Positions 63,611-64,000 of a DNA stretch of 64,000 nucleotides are shown in pieces; position 1 is the stretch's first letter, and the number at the start of each line of letters is the position of its first letter. The translations under genes were made by a program, and so were the position numbers. The notes below the pieces were generated by a model. The model saw only the letters and a list, made by a program, of their open reading frames with translations. It was not told where the DNA came from and ran no database searches. Source of the stretch: Shewanella sp. CG12_big_fil_rev_8_21_14_0_65_47_15 (GTDB taxonomy: Bacteria; Pseudomonadota; Gammaproteobacteria; Enterobacterales; Shewanellaceae); contig NZ_PFGL01000019.1 in assembly GCF_002783505.1 (NCBI RefSeq), forward strand, positions 1-64,000, read 5' to 3'.

Positions 63611-64000
63611 TCATATATTCCCATTGGAATGAATTCATTATTTTTCTTATTAATCATATGCATTGTGATAGTTATCAAACCATTTATAGCTAGGTATGCG
63701 GTCAGTATTTTGTCATAAATTAAGCCATAAACCGAGCAAAAACGGCAATAGGAACAAAAGATTAAATAAGGGATAGTGCAAACATGATTGAAGCTGGCTT
63801 AACTCAACCTCGGCAGCTTTGACGACAGCCGACCGAGGCGAAGATGACTGATTAACGAGGGCTAGCAAGTCAATCAAACTGCTTGATACTCGCAGGTGCG
63901 AGCGAGGTCCTTTGGAACATTCACTGCGTGTAGTCTCGTTATATCGTTACACAGCAAACTAAGCCCATAAATAACAATATTCAACAACTTAACACTGCAA
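63611..64000. other. Intergenic region at the right edge
   Basis: About 390 bases to the window end; no ORF, RNA gene or repeat was recognised. Confidence 0.5.

Overview
This window is a piece of a gammaproteobacterial chromosome, almost certainly Shewanella. The pointers are a prokaryotic pepsin homologue (shewasin type), an ExeM-like extracellular nuclease and a DsbA-like protein that both end in GlyGly-CTERM sorting tails, a GbpA-type chitin-binding LPMO, an S46 dipeptidyl-peptidase, KatB, many lipoproteins and a menaquinone-linked HemG. Most of the window is ordinary core genome in short operons, with rho-independent terminators visible between many of them.

Layout. 0-3.7 kb: shewasin-GNAT operon, a decayed Y1 (IS200/RAYT-like) transposase, and a Phd/YefM-RelE/ParE toxin-antitoxin pair. 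3.8-17 kb: S46 peptidase, tyrosine-type permease, GbpA, a manganese-riboswitch-controlled UPF0016 exporter, catalase with a possible 17-codon upstream ORF, MenI-like thioesterase and ExeM nuclease. 17-28.5 kb: lipoprotein FKBP isomerase, a WD40 lipoprotein-SlyX-deformylase-COG3014-LpoB cluster, M1 aminopeptidase, chemoreceptor and a PAS-GAF-GGDEF cyclase. 28.9-40.6 kb: DUF72, a scar made of two gene fragments (PiT transporter and PEP-mutase family), AraC/GATase pair, OpgD, LrgAB with a divergent LysR regulator, and an arginine-type ABC transporter with tandem ArgR-like boxes over its promoter.

40.6-43.5 kb is the accessory island and the most interesting part. Three degenerate copies of a hairpin-rich repeat are followed by two minus-strand genes, each ending directly in an integron attC site. 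One attC is about 100 bp and strongly VCR-like; the other is about 52 bp. No integrase is in the window, so this is an integrase-less attC cluster (CALIN). One cassette encodes an AbiV-family abortive-infection protein. The other encodes an unrecognised protein with an RX4H motif of the kind seen in HEPN ribonucleases. Together they look like a small mobile anti-phage cassette pair.

44.2-64 kb returns to core genes: NfsB, a DnaJ-related protein, the DsbA-like GlyGly-CTERM protein, a DUF4382 lipoprotein, HemG with a cytochrome-b partner, an MFS permease, and the sulfate-assimilation operon (cobA-cysD-cysN-SLC13 permease-cysC). It ends with phospholipase A plus a degenerate S41-like protein, a large unknown envelope protein and MtgA. 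No rRNA or tRNA genes and no CRISPR array were seen.
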